Assembly (NCBI GenBank): GCA_947259485.1
Contig: CAMYLU010000008.1
Location: forward strand, 62,001-126,000
DNA length: 64,000 bases
Direction of reading: 5' to 3'
From: an uncultured Gammaproteobacteria bacterium
Lineage (GTDB): Bacteria > Pseudomonadota > Gammaproteobacteria > GCA-001735895
In this document: positions 1 through 8,207 of the stretch, piece by piece
Layout: the number at the start of each line of letters is the position of its first letter
How positions within the stretch are numbered: position 1 is the stretch's first letter
Notes under the pieces: model-generated
What the model was told of the DNA's origin: nothing
The model's input: only the letters and a program-made list of their open reading frames with translations
The model's database searches: none
Made by a program: the position numbers and the translations under genes

Positions 1-1
1 G

Positions 2-355
2 GTATTGCTGGTAACCGGTTGCGCGATATTTTATTTTTTCCCCACCTATGTTCCACATACGTTCCGCCAATTTGAAGTAAACACGCTCTCGACACGCTAT
101 CTCGCCTTCGTGCAATCGATGGACAATGACCGCAATGCTTTCCCGAGCATGCATTGCGCGCTTGCCACCTATGTCGGGCTGGTGGTGATGGATTTACCAA
201 TCATTGGAGTCTGGGTCGGTGGCATCTACATCGGTTTTATCGTGGTCAGTTGTTTGCTGGTAAAGCAGCATGTGATCGCCGATACGATTGCCGGTGTCGC
301 ATTGGGTGCGCTGATTTTTTACCTGAACCTCGGGTTGAATACCGGGTATCCCTGA
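2..355 (+). CDS. PAP2-family membrane phosphatase, C-terminal part (partial)
   Basis: The reading frame is open to the left window edge, so only the last ~117 residues are visible. The fragment carries the second PAP2 signature, PSMH (about residues 47-50 of the visible part), and the third, KQHVIADTIAG (87-97), whose His and Asp are the usual catalytic pair. The SMH form, rather than SGH, resembles the inositol-phosphorylceramide synthase/AUR1-like branch. Hydrophobic stretches around 53-85 and 93-112 are likely membrane segments. Family members remove or transfer lipid-linked phosphate at the membrane. The substrate cannot be told from this fragment. The first PAP2 motif lies outside the window. 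Confidence 0.75.
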   Translation, partial: VLLVTGCAIFYFFPTYVPHTFRQFEVNTLSTRYLAFVQSMDNDRNAFPSMHCALATYVGLVVMDLPIIGVWVGGIYIGFIVVSCLLVKQHVIADTIAGVALGALIFYLNLGLNTGYP

Positions 356-364
356 GTCGGAAAA

Positions 365-1246
365 CTAATCTGGAGAATGGCGACTGTCGATGGTCTTGCG
401 TTGCGGACGTGGGGGTGGGATTTCATCGAACTCGATCAGTTCGCCACCGTGATAAACCAGGAAATGTCTGCCCTTGGCACGTGCGATCAGGGTTACCCCG
501 ACTTTCTGGGCGATTTCAAGACCCATCGCGGTGATACCGGAGCGCGATAGCAATACCGGGATTTCCATCAACGCGACCTTGATCACCATTTCCGAGGTCA
601 GGCGTCCGGTGGTGTAGAAAAGTTTGTCGTGCCCATTGAGATCGTTGAGCCACATGTAGCCCGCGATTGCGTCAACGGCATTGTGACGACCGACGTCCTC
701 GATGAAAATTTCAATGCCGGAGGTTTCACTGCACAGTGCGCATCCATGCACTGCACCGGCGTTTTTGTAGATTTCGTTGTATTCGTTGAGCGTTTTCAAC
801 AAGCCGTAAATCGACGATTGCTTGAGCAGCGGCTGCTGCAGCGATATGTCGTCAATGTCTTCCATTAAATCGCCAAACACGGTGCCCTGGCCGCAGCCGG
901 TGGTGACAGTTTTGCGGCCGAGCTTTTGGTCGAGATTTTCGATACCGTCTTGGGTGGTAATCGCGACCGCCTCGGCCTCCCAGTCTACCTGGATCGCCTT
1001 GATTGCTTCGATATCGTCGATCAGGCGCTGGTTGCGCAGCCAGCCCAGGATCAGTAACTCCGGGTGATTGCCAAGTGTCATCAGGGTTACGATTTCGCGC
1101 TTGTCAAGGTAGATGGTGAGGGCACGTTCGACGGCTATCGCACCTTCGACCGATTCATTGTATTCGTTACAGGCGGTGACGTTGGCGGTGGCTTTGAGAC
1201 CGGCGTTACTCAGTTGGGGAAGGCGTCGCTGCTGGACGGAAGTCAT
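365..1246 (-). CDS. fdhD: FdhD, formate dehydrogenase accessory sulfurtransferase
   Basis: FdhD passes sulfur from the cysteine desulfurase IscS to the molybdenum cofactor of formate dehydrogenase, which is needed for activity. The 293-residue protein has the family motifs EDVGRHNA (about 183-190), the TTGR segment (213-216) and the C-terminal RAKGRHF block. The E. coli protein has a CxxC sulfur-relay pair. Here the equivalent stretch reads TTGCGQG with a single Cys118, and a separate CALC pair lies at 169-172. The gene follows moaA on the same strand with a 27-base gap, so the two probably form one transcript serving the formate dehydrogenase locus 4 kb away. Identification is firm; the cysteine arrangement is unusual. 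Confidence 0.93.
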   Translation of the reverse strand: MTSVQQRRLPQLSNAGLKATANVTACNEYNESVEGAIAVERALTIYLDKREIVTLMTLGNHPELLILGWLRNQRLIDDIEAIKAIQVDWEAEAVAITTQDGIENLDQKLGRKTVTTGCGQGTVFGDLMEDIDDISLQQPLLKQSSIYGLLKTLNEYNEIYKNAGAVHGCALCSETSGIEIFIEDVGRHNAVDAIAGYMWLNDLNGHDKLFYTTGRLTSEMVIKVALMEIPVLLSRSGITAMGLEIAQKVGVTLIARAKGRHFLVYHGGELIEFDEIPPPRPQRKTIDSRHSPD

Positions 1247-1273
1247 CGAGAATAGACGCTTGGTTAAAAGCTG

Positions 1274-2296
1274 CTAACCGCCGGTGAGATTCATGTGACG
1301 CAGCAGAATTTCCTGGGAATCGAGATTGAAATCGTGGCCCTTCGGCTTGATTTGCATCGAGTCGACAATTGCCTGCTCAAGCGCTGCGGGATCACCCGGA
1401 TTGGCACGGATAACGTGGCGTAAATCAAGCGAATGCTCCTGCCCCAGGCAAAGCAGCAGGCGACCTTCCGCGGTTACGCGAACGCGATTGCAGGACTCGC
1501 AAAAGTTATGGCTGTGGGGCGAAATAAAGCCGACGCGGGCATTGTCATGACCGGTTAACTGGTAATAACGGGTCGGACCAGCCGTTGTCATAGTGCTCGG
1601 TATCAATTCGAAGTGCTGCTCCAGGTCTTCGAGAATCTGGTCGCTTGAGTAGTAGGCAACCGCACGGTCATGGTGGTCGTTCTGGCCGAGCGGCATTTCC
1701 TCGATGAAGCTGATATCGATACCGCGGTCGATACAGAAATTTACCAGGTCGAGAATTTCGTCGTGGTTATGGTTTCTCAGGACCACGGTATTAATCTTGA
1801 TCTGTTCGAAATCGCAGGCAATTGCCGCGTCGATTCCGTCGAGCGTTTTGTTGAGATCACCGACCCGGGTCATGGCGCGAAAGCGCTCCGGTTGCAAGGT
1901 ATCCAGGCTGACGTTGATGCGGGTAACTCCGGCATCTTTCAGCGGGCGCGCATATTTTTCGAGCTGGGTTGCATTGGTGGTCAGCGTCAGGTCGCGCAAG
2001 CCCTCCGCGGCGCCCAGGTTATTAAACAGTTGCAGGATATTCTGCCGCACCAGTGGTTCGCCGCCGGTGATACGGATTTTGTCGACACCGAGCTTGATGA
2101 AGGCAAGCCCGACGCTCTCCATTTCCTCGAGCGTCAACAATTGGGTGCGCGGCACGAACTTCATTTTCTCGGGCATGCAGTAGACACAGCGCAGGTCACA
2201 GCGATCGGTAACCGACAGGCGAACGTAGCTTACGGTGCGCCCAAAGCGGTCAATGAGCTGATTCTGTGAGGTTGTGTCGTTCATGGAACGAGCCAT
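1274..2296 (-). CDS. moaA: MoaA, GTP 3',8-cyclase
   Basis: MoaA is the radical-SAM enzyme that, with MoaC, rearranges GTP to cyclic pyranopterin monophosphate, the first step of molybdenum cofactor synthesis. The SAM-binding cluster motif CDLRCVYC (Cys33, 37, 40) is present. The second cluster's cysteines (266, 269, 283) lie in FCESCNRVRVTAEGRLLLC. The protein ends in the conserved Gly-Gly tail. At 340 residues the length is normal. Two in-frame ATGs (2296 and 2284) are possible and neither has a strong ribosome site. Adjacent fdhD and the large molybdopterin-dependent formate dehydrogenase locus give an obvious use for the cofactor. Confidence 0.96.
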   Translation of the reverse strand: MARSMNDTTSQNQLIDRFGRTVSYVRLSVTDRCDLRCVYCMPEKMKFVPRTQLLTLEEMESVGLAFIKLGVDKIRITGGEPLVRQNILQLFNNLGAAEGLRDLTLTTNATQLEKYARPLKDAGVTRINVSLDTLQPERFRAMTRVGDLNKTLDGIDAAIACDFEQIKINTVVLRNHNHDEILDLVNFCIDRGIDISFIEEMPLGQNDHHDRAVAYYSSDQILEDLEQHFELIPSTMTTAGPTRYYQLTGHDNARVGFISPHSHNFCESCNRVRVTAEGRLLLCLGQEHSLDLRHVIRANPGDPAALEQAIVDSMQIKPKGHDFNLDSQEILLRHMNLTGG

Positions 2297-2461
2297 TCTA
2301 GCAACGTTTTTGCTATTTAGAAACGGCAGATTCGGTAGGGGCTTTCACCTGTTTACCGTTAAAGTTACTTAGCTGGTACAGCAATTTAATTTTGCTGGCA
2401 CTAGCCCCTCCGCCGGCGCTCCATATACTTTTGCGCTTTCTTAACCACGCAGGTAGTAGTG

Positions 2462-3583
2462 ATGTTGATAGGCGTTCCCAAGGAAATCAAAAACCACGAG
2501 TATCGTGTCGGTATGGCACCCGCAAGTGTGCGCGAGGCGATAAAGCATGGCCACCAGGTTATGGTTCAGGCTAATGCCGGTGAGGGAATCGGTGTCAGCG
2601 ACGACGACTACGCTAAAATCGGAGCGCAGATTATTGATTCACCCGATGAGATTTTTTCCAGCGCCGAATTAATCGTCAAGGTCAAGGAGCCGCAGGCGGG
2701 CGAACGCGCGATGCTGCGCGAAGGCCAGGTTCTATTCACTTACTTGCACCTGGCGCCCGATCCGGATCAGACCAAAGACCTGGTTGAAAGTGGTGCGATC
2801 TGTATCGCCTATGAAACCGTTACCTCGCCGCATGGCGGCCTGCCTTTACTGGCGCCGATGTCCAAGGTGGCGGGGCGTATGGCGATCCAGGCCGGTGCCT
2901 ATAATCTCGAACATCCGCACGGCGGTCTCGGCATTCTGCTCGGCGGTGTGCCGGGTGTCGACCCTGCCAAGGTCGTGGTGATCGGCGCCGGCGTGGTCGG
3001 CACGCATGCCACTCATATCGCGGTCGGTATGGGCGCCGATGTCTGGGTCATCGATCGTAACCCGGAGGCGATCGAAGCGCACTGGAAACAGTTCGGACGC
3101 AGCACCAACACGGTATTTTCGACCCAGGATGCGCTCGAGCGGCACGTCATCGAGGCCGATCTGGTGATTGGTGGAGTGCTGATACCCGGGGCCGAAGCAC
3201 CAAAACTGGTGACCGCGGAAATGGTCAAGGCAATGAAACCAGGTGCGGTCATTGTCGACGTTGCCATCGACCAGGGCGGCTGTTGCGAAACCTCCAGGCC
3301 CACAACCCACGCCGACCCGACTTATATCGTCGACGACGTGGTGCATTATTGTGTCGCCAACATGCCGGGTGGGGTGCCACGGACCTCGACTTACGCGCTC
3401 AATAACGTCACGCTGCCACATGTGCTTGCGCTCGCCAACAAGGGTTACCGGTCAGCATTAATGGAGGACCGCTGGCTGCGCGACGGGCTCAACGTCCACA
3501 AGGGCAAGATCACGCAGCGCGAAGTGGCCCAGGATCTTGGCTACGATTACAGCGACGCCGAGGAAGTACTACGGCATGACTGA
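2462..3583 (+). CDS. ald: Alanine dehydrogenase
   Basis: This NAD-dependent enzyme interconverts L-alanine with pyruvate and ammonia. The 373-residue protein begins [20 protein letters not shown], the classic N-terminal block of the alanine dehydrogenase/transhydrogenase family. It has a Rossmann dinucleotide site ([13 protein letters not shown], about residues 170-182) and the conserved [11 protein letters not shown] segment near 300. The ATG at 2462 is preferred over the GTG one codon upstream because AGGTAG lies at a better distance. A TATACT -10-like hexamer lies at 2424-2429 but lacks a good -35 partner. The end overlaps the start of the following nitrilase-family gene by 8 bases, implying translational coupling. 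Confidence 0.95.
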   Translation: MLIGVPKEIKNHEYRVGMAPASVREAIKHGHQVMVQANAGEGIGVSDDDYAKIGAQIIDSPDEIFSSAELIVKVKEPQAGERAMLREGQVLFTYLHLAPDPDQTKDLVESGAICIAYETVTSPHGGLPLLAPMSKVAGRMAIQAGAYNLEHPHGGLGILLGGVPGVDPAKVVVIGAGVVGTHATHIAVGMGADVWVIDRNPEAIEAHWKQFGRSTNTVFSTQDALERHVIEADLVIGGVLIPGAEAPKLVTAEMVKAMKPGAVIVDVAIDQGGCCETSRPTTHADPTYIVDDVVHYCVANMPGGVPRTSTYALNNVTLPHVLALANKGYRSALMEDRWLRDGLNVHKGKITQREVAQDLGYDYSDAEEVLRHD

Positions 3584-4400
3584 ATTGCGCATCGCCTGCG
3601 TCCAGAATACCGCGACGCGCGATATAGCGGCTAATGTCGACTGGGTTTGCGCGCGCATTGACGAGTGCGTCGCCGGAGGCGCTGAATTTATTGCACTGCC
3701 CGAGACGGTGGGTTTGATCGAGCCGGTAAACGAGCAAATTCCAGCAGCAACTTATAGTGAAATCGATGATATCGGCCTCAACGCATTCAGGGCCAGGGCA
3801 CTTGAGCACGGCGTTACCATCCTGGTCGGATCGCAGTTGATTCTCGAGAATGACAAGATTTTTAATCGCAGCTTGTTGCTGGATACCAACGGTGAGATTC
3901 GGGCCCGTTACGACAAGCTGCACATGTTCGATATCGAACTAAAACACGGGGAGGCTTATCGTGAATCGGATGCGATTGCCCCGGGCGACAAGGCGGTCAT
4001 CGTCGAAACCCCCTGGGGAAAGCTGGGTTTATCAATTTGTTACGACCTGCGTTTTGGTGCGCTTTACCGTGCCCTGGCCCAGGCAGGGGCCGAGTTTATT
4101 ACGATTCCGGCCGCGTTTACCCAGACCACAGGCCAGGCGCATTGGCATACGCTGGTGCGCGCACGCGCAATTGAAACCGGTGCGTTTATCATCGCGCCGA
4201 ATCAGTGCGGACATCATTGCGATAAACGCTATTCCTACGGGCACTCCTTGATCGTCGATCCCTGGGGCGAAATCCTCGCCGATGGCGGCTCCGAGCCGGG
4301 TGTAATTTACGCCGATATCGACCTGCAGCAGGTGCAGAAGGTGCGCAACCGCATCCCCTCCCTGAAAAACGAACGTTCTTTTACCCTCGAACAGCAATAA
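3576..4400 (+). CDS. Nitrilase-family amidase, probably deaminated glutathione amidase (Nit1-like)
   Basis: This is a carbon-nitrogen hydrolase of 274 residues. The Glu-Lys-Cys triad is visible as Glu43 (LPETVG), Lys114 (YDKLHMFD) and Cys155 (CYDLRFG). The segment TGQAHWHTLVRARAIE and the following APNQCGHH resemble the Nit1 branch, which repairs deaminated glutathione by hydrolysing its amide. Omega-amidase or another small-amide activity is the alternative. The ATG at 3576 overlaps the ald stop codon and matches the usual family N-terminus; an upstream in-frame ATG at 3537 would add 13 residues inside ald and is unlikely. Confidence 0.88.
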   Translation: MTELRIACVQNTATRDIAANVDWVCARIDECVAGGAEFIALPETVGLIEPVNEQIPAATYSEIDDIGLNAFRARALEHGVTILVGSQLILENDKIFNRSLLLDTNGEIRARYDKLHMFDIELKHGEAYRESDAIAPGDKAVIVETPWGKLGLSICYDLRFGALYRALAQAGAEFITIPAAFTQTTGQAHWHTLVRARAIETGAFIIAPNQCGHHCDKRYSYGHSLIVDPWGEILADGGSEPGVIYADIDLQQVQKVRNRIPSLKNERSFTLEQQ

Positions 4401-4468
4401 CCAGGCCGCCAACCCCTTTTAGCGTCATTCCGCTAACTGTGACTCCACCGGGCGGCGTAAGTATTGTC

Positions 4469-4491
4469 ATACCGTGGCTAGACCACGGTAT
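4469..4491. repeat. Short intergenic palindrome
   Basis: This is a perfect 9-bp inverted repeat, ATACCGTGG and CCACGGTAT, around a 5-base loop. The flanks GTC and CCAG match the family of dispersed hairpins found elsewhere in the window (GTCAT...ATCCAG). It lies in the 253-base gap between the amidase gene and the formate dehydrogenase locus and may also form an RNA hairpin. Confidence 0.7.
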
Positions 4492-4516
4492 CCAGAAAAG
4501 GTCCGGCTGAAGCTGG

Positions 4517-4539
4517 ATCCCGCGATCAAGTCGCGGGAT
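4517..4539. repeat. Short intergenic palindrome (ATCCCGCGA type)
   Basis: A perfect 9-bp stem, ATCCCGCGA and TCGCGGGAT, encloses TCAAG, with CTGG before and GACAGG after. The same core recurs at 16106, 54257 and 54371, so this is a copy of a dispersed repeat and not a gene-specific terminator. No U-run follows. Confidence 0.8.
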
Positions 4540-4611
4540 GACAGGCTGGTGGGACCAGGTTGTGGGATTACGTTTGGCGGACTCAGCATATGCGGGAATG
4601 GCGGGCTTTTG

Positions 4612-4620
4612 TGGTATAAC
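4612..4620 (+). promoter_or_regulatory. Candidate extended -10 promoter of the formate dehydrogenase locus
   Basis: TGGTATAAC combines a TGn extension with a near-consensus TATAAC hexamer. It ends 33 bases before the ATG at 4654. No good -35 element is seen at the normal spacing, as is common for extended -10 promoters. This is a prediction from the sequence only. Confidence 0.45.
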
Positions 4621-4653
4621 TGGAAGTTCACTGTAACTGGACAGTTGTCGATT

Positions 4654-5190
4654 ATGGAAAAAATGGAACTGGAAGACTTCGACCGGGAGCTTCCAGACCG
4701 CATGAATCTTGCGGTGATCATGGAAAAACAACCTTCTTCGCATCCCTGGGCGGATTTTCGCTACGATGCGATTGGCGTTGTCATACGCGATGGCGATGAA
4801 GAAAAAACGATCACCCGGATTTACCAGGATGGTGATGTCGAGCATTTCCTGGTTACCGGCTTGGGTTTGCAACTGCATCTGGACGAATGCGAAAGCTACT
4901 ACCATAACTTGATGTCACCCGAACCCGGGTGTTTCATCGTGGCCGATCAGCCTGATTCCAGTGAAGAAATGCCGGAACCCTACCTGGTGTCATTGAGCTT
5001 TGATGAAGTGCACGCCTATCTCGAGGGAGATGAACAGATCTACTCGGTTGAAATTCCTGCTGAACTTTACCAGTGGGCCGAAGCTTACGTGCTGACGCAC
5101 TATGTCGCGATCAAGAAAACCAAGCGCAGGCTTAAAAACTGGCGTGAAACGGAAAAGCCCGATACTTCGCCCGGAAGCGAGCAAACATGA
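4654..5190 (+). CDS. DUF3305 protein, formate dehydrogenase locus
   Basis: A 178-residue acidic soluble protein with no signal peptide or membrane segment. The sequence (DFRYDAIGVVIRDGDEE near the start, ending in a basic KKTKRRLKNW tail) and its position fit DUF3305, a family found almost only next to DUF3306, a polyferredoxin and a TorD chaperone in formate dehydrogenase loci. Its biochemical role is unknown; help in assembly or maturation of the enzyme is inferred from context. The start at 4654 is chosen because longer versions would run through the palindromic repeats upstream. The stop overlaps the next gene by 4 bases. Confidence 0.8.
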   Translation: MEKMELEDFDRELPDRMNLAVIMEKQPSSHPWADFRYDAIGVVIRDGDEEKTITRIYQDGDVEHFLVTGLGLQLHLDECESYYHNLMSPEPGCFIVADQPDSSEEMPEPYLVSLSFDEVHAYLEGDEQIYSVEIPAELYQWAEAYVLTHYVAIKKTKRRLKNWRETEKPDTSPGSEQT

Positions 5191-5759
5191 CCCGAGACAG
5201 CAAAGAGTCGGTGTTGCGGCGCTGGTCAAGGCGCAAGCAGGAGTCCGGACAGAAAGCGCCTGCGGCAGAGCAAGGGCTGCCGTTAGATGCCGAGGCCGGT
5301 CTCGACACAGCAGCGCCTGTTGAAACCGAGGCCGAATCGGGACCTGCCCTGACCGATGCCGATATGCCCCCAATCGAATCGCTAAACGAGAATTCGGATT
5401 ACAGTGGTTTCATGTCGGAGGGCGTGAGTGACGAGTTACGTAATCTGGCGCTGCGCAAACTGTTTAAAGCCCCGGTGTTCAATATTCGCGACGGGCTCGA
5501 CGAGTACGACGAAGACTACACCTATTTCGAGAAGCTCGGTGATATCATTACCTCCGATATGAAACACCATATTGAAATGAAGGAACAAAAGGAGCGAGAA
5601 GCCCTGGCCGGGGAAGCGGAAGAAATCGCTGACGAAGAGCTGGACGCCACGGAGAGCATCGAGCAGGTCGAGGATGAAGATATGCCAGCGGAAGAAGCCG
5701 AGATCGTAGCCGAAGCCGAACTCGATCCTGAAATCAAGCAAGAATTTAAAAATGACTAA
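5187..5759 (+). CDS. DUF3306 protein, formate dehydrogenase locus
   Basis: A 190-residue, very acidic protein. It starts with a short basic segment, SVLRRWSRRKQES, typical of DUF3306. A low-complexity linker follows, then a conserved middle (about 72-125, around ALRKLFKAPVFNIRDGLDEY), then a Glu/Ala-rich tail that is likely disordered. It overlaps both the DUF3305 gene (4 bases) and the ferredoxin gene (8 bases), so all three are probably translated together. The family has no known activity, and its link with formate dehydrogenase rests on gene order. Confidence 0.82.
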   Translation: MTRDSKESVLRRWSRRKQESGQKAPAAEQGLPLDAEAGLDTAAPVETEAESGPALTDADMPPIESLNENSDYSGFMSEGVSDELRNLALRKLFKAPVFNIRDGLDEYDEDYTYFEKLGDIITSDMKHHIEMKEQKEREALAGEAEEIADEELDATESIEQVEDEDMPAEEAEIVAEAELDPEIKQEFKND

Positions 5760-7317
5760 TATTGACGCACGACAACAGGCACTGGCGGCTCGAGACAGCT
5801 TCGAGTTCGAGCCCACCAGCCTGGTTTCATATCGGTCTTCGGGTCAGGTCATCGCGCTTGGTGACGATGACGCGTTGGCCAAATGCGCAGATTTAAGCGC
5901 GACGATCGGGATCGGTCTGGTTTCAACTGCTGGTGGCAGGGTTCAAATCGATGGCTATCTCGGTGCTTATGTCGTTACCGTTACCGACCAGCATGACAAC
6001 CAGGTCGCGTACCCGGGCGATGCGATCCTGGATTTGAACGAAAACCCACTGCTGGCGCGTGAAATGTTGCCGCCGGGATACTTTCATGTGCCTTCCCGGG
6101 ATTGGGGTAACCCTGAACTGACGGCCGAGCTGGCTGATTTGTCGGGCGAGTTCCAGAAACCCAAGTACTTCGACTACGATGCCTCGATCTGTGCCCACGG
6201 GGTAAACGGCAATATCACATGCCGACAATGTATCGACGCCTGTCCGGCAGAGGCGATTCAAAGCCTGGTCGACCGAATCGAGGTCAATCCCTACCTGTGT
6301 CAGGGTGGGGGCAGTTGCACCACGGTTTGCCCTTCGGGTGCGATCCGCTACCTGTATCCGAGCCTACGCGATAACGGTAAACGCCTGCGCGAAATGCTCA
6401 GGGTTTACCAGCAGCAGGGCGGTAAACAACCCGTTATCCTGTTCCATAGCGAAAGCTATTCTCCGCAAATGTACCTGCAGGCTTATGACAATCTGTTGCC
6501 GCTTGAGGTCGAGGAACTCGGCAGTGTGGGCATGGATTTATGCCTTTCGGCATTGGCCTATGGGGCTATGCAGGTGGTTTTGCATGTCGATGAACAGGTT
6601 CCGAGAAGTACCCGGGACAACCTGGGTGCCCAGGTCGAATGGGTGCAGGCGCTATTAGTTGGTCTCGGTTTGGATCCTGTTAGTGTTTCGCTTTGCTCCC
6701 ATGACGCGGCACTACCCGAAGTTGAAACCGTAGCTGTCGTCGAGATGGCTATTTACGATATGCCGCCAGGTAAGCGCAACGCGATATACCAGGCGCTTGA
6801 TCACATTGTCGCAAAACTGAAGCCAGCGATGGATCGGGTTGAATTACCAGTGACGGCGCCTTTTGGCGAAGCCGTAATCGACGCTGAGAAATGCACGCTG
6901 TGCATGGCCTGCGTCGGTTCCTGTCCGGGCAAGGCCCTGCAGGATGGCTCGAATCGCGAGGTGCCCGAGGTGTTTTTCATCGAAAGCAACTGCCTGCAAT
7001 GTGGCGCCTGCGTGCAGACCTGCCCGGAGGACGCGATAACCCTGCAACCACGCCTGTTGTTTGATCTCGAAGCCCGCAACCGCGCGCGTGCCCTGAACAG
7101 CGATACCCCGTTTGCCTGTATTTCCTGTGGCAAGCCTTTTGCGCCCACCTCGGTGATTCATAAAATGCAACAAAAATTGAAGGATCATCATATGTTCGGT
7201 AGCGAACGGGCACTCGACAGATTGAAGATGTGTGACAATTGCCGCGTCGTCGATATCGTGCAGGACCCTGAAGCCATGGGCGGCCAGTTTGATCCGCAAA
7301 AAGGTTTTCGCCCGTAA
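5752..7317 (+). CDS. Polyferredoxin, 4Fe-4S protein of the formate dehydrogenase locus
   Basis: A 521-residue soluble iron-sulfur protein. A first pair of 4Fe-4S motifs lies at about 145-195 (CRQCIDACP and CQGGGSCTTVCP). A long middle domain without cysteine clusters follows, then a second pair at about 380-425 (CTLCMACVGSCP and CLQCGACVQTCP). Near the end are further CxxC pairs, CISC and CDNC, possibly binding another metal. This architecture is standard for the ferredoxin beside DUF3305/DUF3306 in gammaproteobacterial formate dehydrogenase loci. Electron transfer to or from the dehydrogenase, or a role in its maturation, is inferred; no direct function is established. There is no Tat signal, so it should be cytoplasmic. 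Confidence 0.88.
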   Translation: MTNIDARQQALAARDSFEFEPTSLVSYRSSGQVIALGDDDALAKCADLSATIGIGLVSTAGGRVQIDGYLGAYVVTVTDQHDNQVAYPGDAILDLNENPLLAREMLPPGYFHVPSRDWGNPELTAELADLSGEFQKPKYFDYDASICAHGVNGNITCRQCIDACPAEAIQSLVDRIEVNPYLCQGGGSCTTVCPSGAIRYLYPSLRDNGKRLREMLRVYQQQGGKQPVILFHSESYSPQMYLQAYDNLLPLEVEELGSVGMDLCLSALAYGAMQVVLHVDEQVPRSTRDNLGAQVEWVQALLVGLGLDPVSVSLCSHDAALPEVETVAVVEMAIYDMPPGKRNAIYQALDHIVAKLKPAMDRVELPVTAPFGEAVIDAEKCTLCMACVGSCPGKALQDGSNREVPEVFFIESNCLQCGACVQTCPEDAITLQPRLLFDLEARNRARALNSDTPFACISCGKPFAPTSVIHKMQQKLKDHHMFGSERALDRLKMCDNCRVVDIVQDPEAMGGQFDPQKGFRP

Positions 7318-7337
7318 CGCGTCACGATGAACCAACT

Positions 7338-7940
7338 ATGACATCCACCGACGAAGAAACCATCGAACAGGAACAACGCTACCGGGCATCGGCCTATGCC
7401 CTGTTGGCAGCCCTGCTGCGAGCTCCGCCGGACCAGGCCCTGCTGGACCACGTGGCGACACTGTCACCTGAAAGTGACGCAGAAGCTGACGAACTTGCCG
7501 AAGCCATGGCGGCACTCGCGGCCACTGCGCAACAACAACGCCCAGCGAATTTAGAGGACGAATATAACCGCCTCTTCATCGGTATCGGCAAGGGTGAAGT
7601 AGTGCCTTACGGATCTTTTTATCTGACAGGATTCCTTATGGAACAACCACTTAGCGATCTGCGCGATGATCTGCGTGCGCTCGGCTTCGAACGCAACCCG
7701 GAAATTTACGAACCCGAAGACCATATAGGCGCGATTTTTGAAGTCTTTTCTGTTATGATTTCTGACGCTGTCAATCTCGCTGAACAACAACGCTTTTTTG
7801 AAAAGCACATGAAACCCTGGTTGACGCGATTTTTTGCCGATCTGGGCAACGCCCAGTCCGCCGATTTTTATAAAAATGTTGCACAATTTGGTGCAGCGTT
7901 TCTCGAATTGGAGCAAAGATACCTCTTGATGCGCAGTTAA
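7338..7940 (+). CDS. TorD/DmsD-family molybdoenzyme chaperone
   Basis: A 200-residue, helix-rich protein without export signal. It has the family hallmarks EYNRLFIGIGKGEVVPYGSF (about residues 74-93) and EPEDHIGAIFEVFSVM (about 118-133). TorD-type chaperones bind the Tat leader and apo-form of molybdoenzymes and hold them until the cofactor is inserted. The probable clients are the FdhA precursor and perhaps the small Tat peptide directly downstream. Position just before those genes supports this. Client specificity is inference. Confidence 0.9.
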   Translation: MTSTDEETIEQEQRYRASAYALLAALLRAPPDQALLDHVATLSPESDAEADELAEAMAALAATAQQQRPANLEDEYNRLFIGIGKGEVVPYGSFYLTGFLMEQPLSDLRDDLRALGFERNPEIYEPEDHIGAIFEVFSVMISDAVNLAEQQRFFEKHMKPWLTRFFADLGNAQSADFYKNVAQFGAAFLELEQRYLLMRS

Positions 7941-7983
7941 AAAGAAAATAACCGAACTCTATATCCCTGTGGAGGAGAAGCAC

Positions 7984-8190
7984 GTGAAAACTAAAAGTCA
8001 GCTTAAGGATCAGGAACGCAGAGCGTTTATCAAAAAGTCCACGCTAGCTGGAGCAGCAGTGGCAGCCACGACGTTGGCCAGCACCAGCGCCATTGCCCAG
8101 GTCGGCGATGAATCCATCGAAAAACCCGGTCAGAAAGGTTACCAGCTAACCTCGCATGTTCTCGACTACTACAAGTCTGCTGACATTTAA
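7984..8190 (+). CDS. Formate dehydrogenase region Tat-target peptide
   Basis: A 68-residue protein consisting mostly of a twin-arginine leader (ERRAFIKKS, then a hydrophobic Ala-rich stretch ending SAIAQ) and a short mature tail of about 30 residues. It matches the small Tat-target family that precedes fdhA in many proteobacteria. The GTG at 7984 is chosen because GGAGGAG lies 6 bases upstream; a GTG at 7969 lacks such a site. Its function is unknown. Carrying another subunit through the Tat system or acting as a small structural subunit are both possible. Confidence 0.85.
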   Translation: MKTKSQLKDQERRAFIKKSTLAGAAVAATTLASTSAIAQVGDESIEKPGQKGYQLTSHVLDYYKSADI

Positions 8191-8207
8191 CCTGGGGGGG
8201 TAAGCAA

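Noticed and set aside
2392-2415. TTGCTGGCAC before ald looked like a sigma-54 promoter -24 element.
   Set aside because: The matching -12 TTGC element is missing at the required spacing.
2297-2461. Possible molybdenum cofactor riboswitch upstream of moaA.
   Set aside because: No conserved Moco-motif core was recognised; only a weak CAGCAA/TTGCTG hairpin is seen.
4474-4653. Longer start for the DUF3305 protein.
   Set aside because: The extra residues are translated from palindromic repeat DNA and do not resemble the family.
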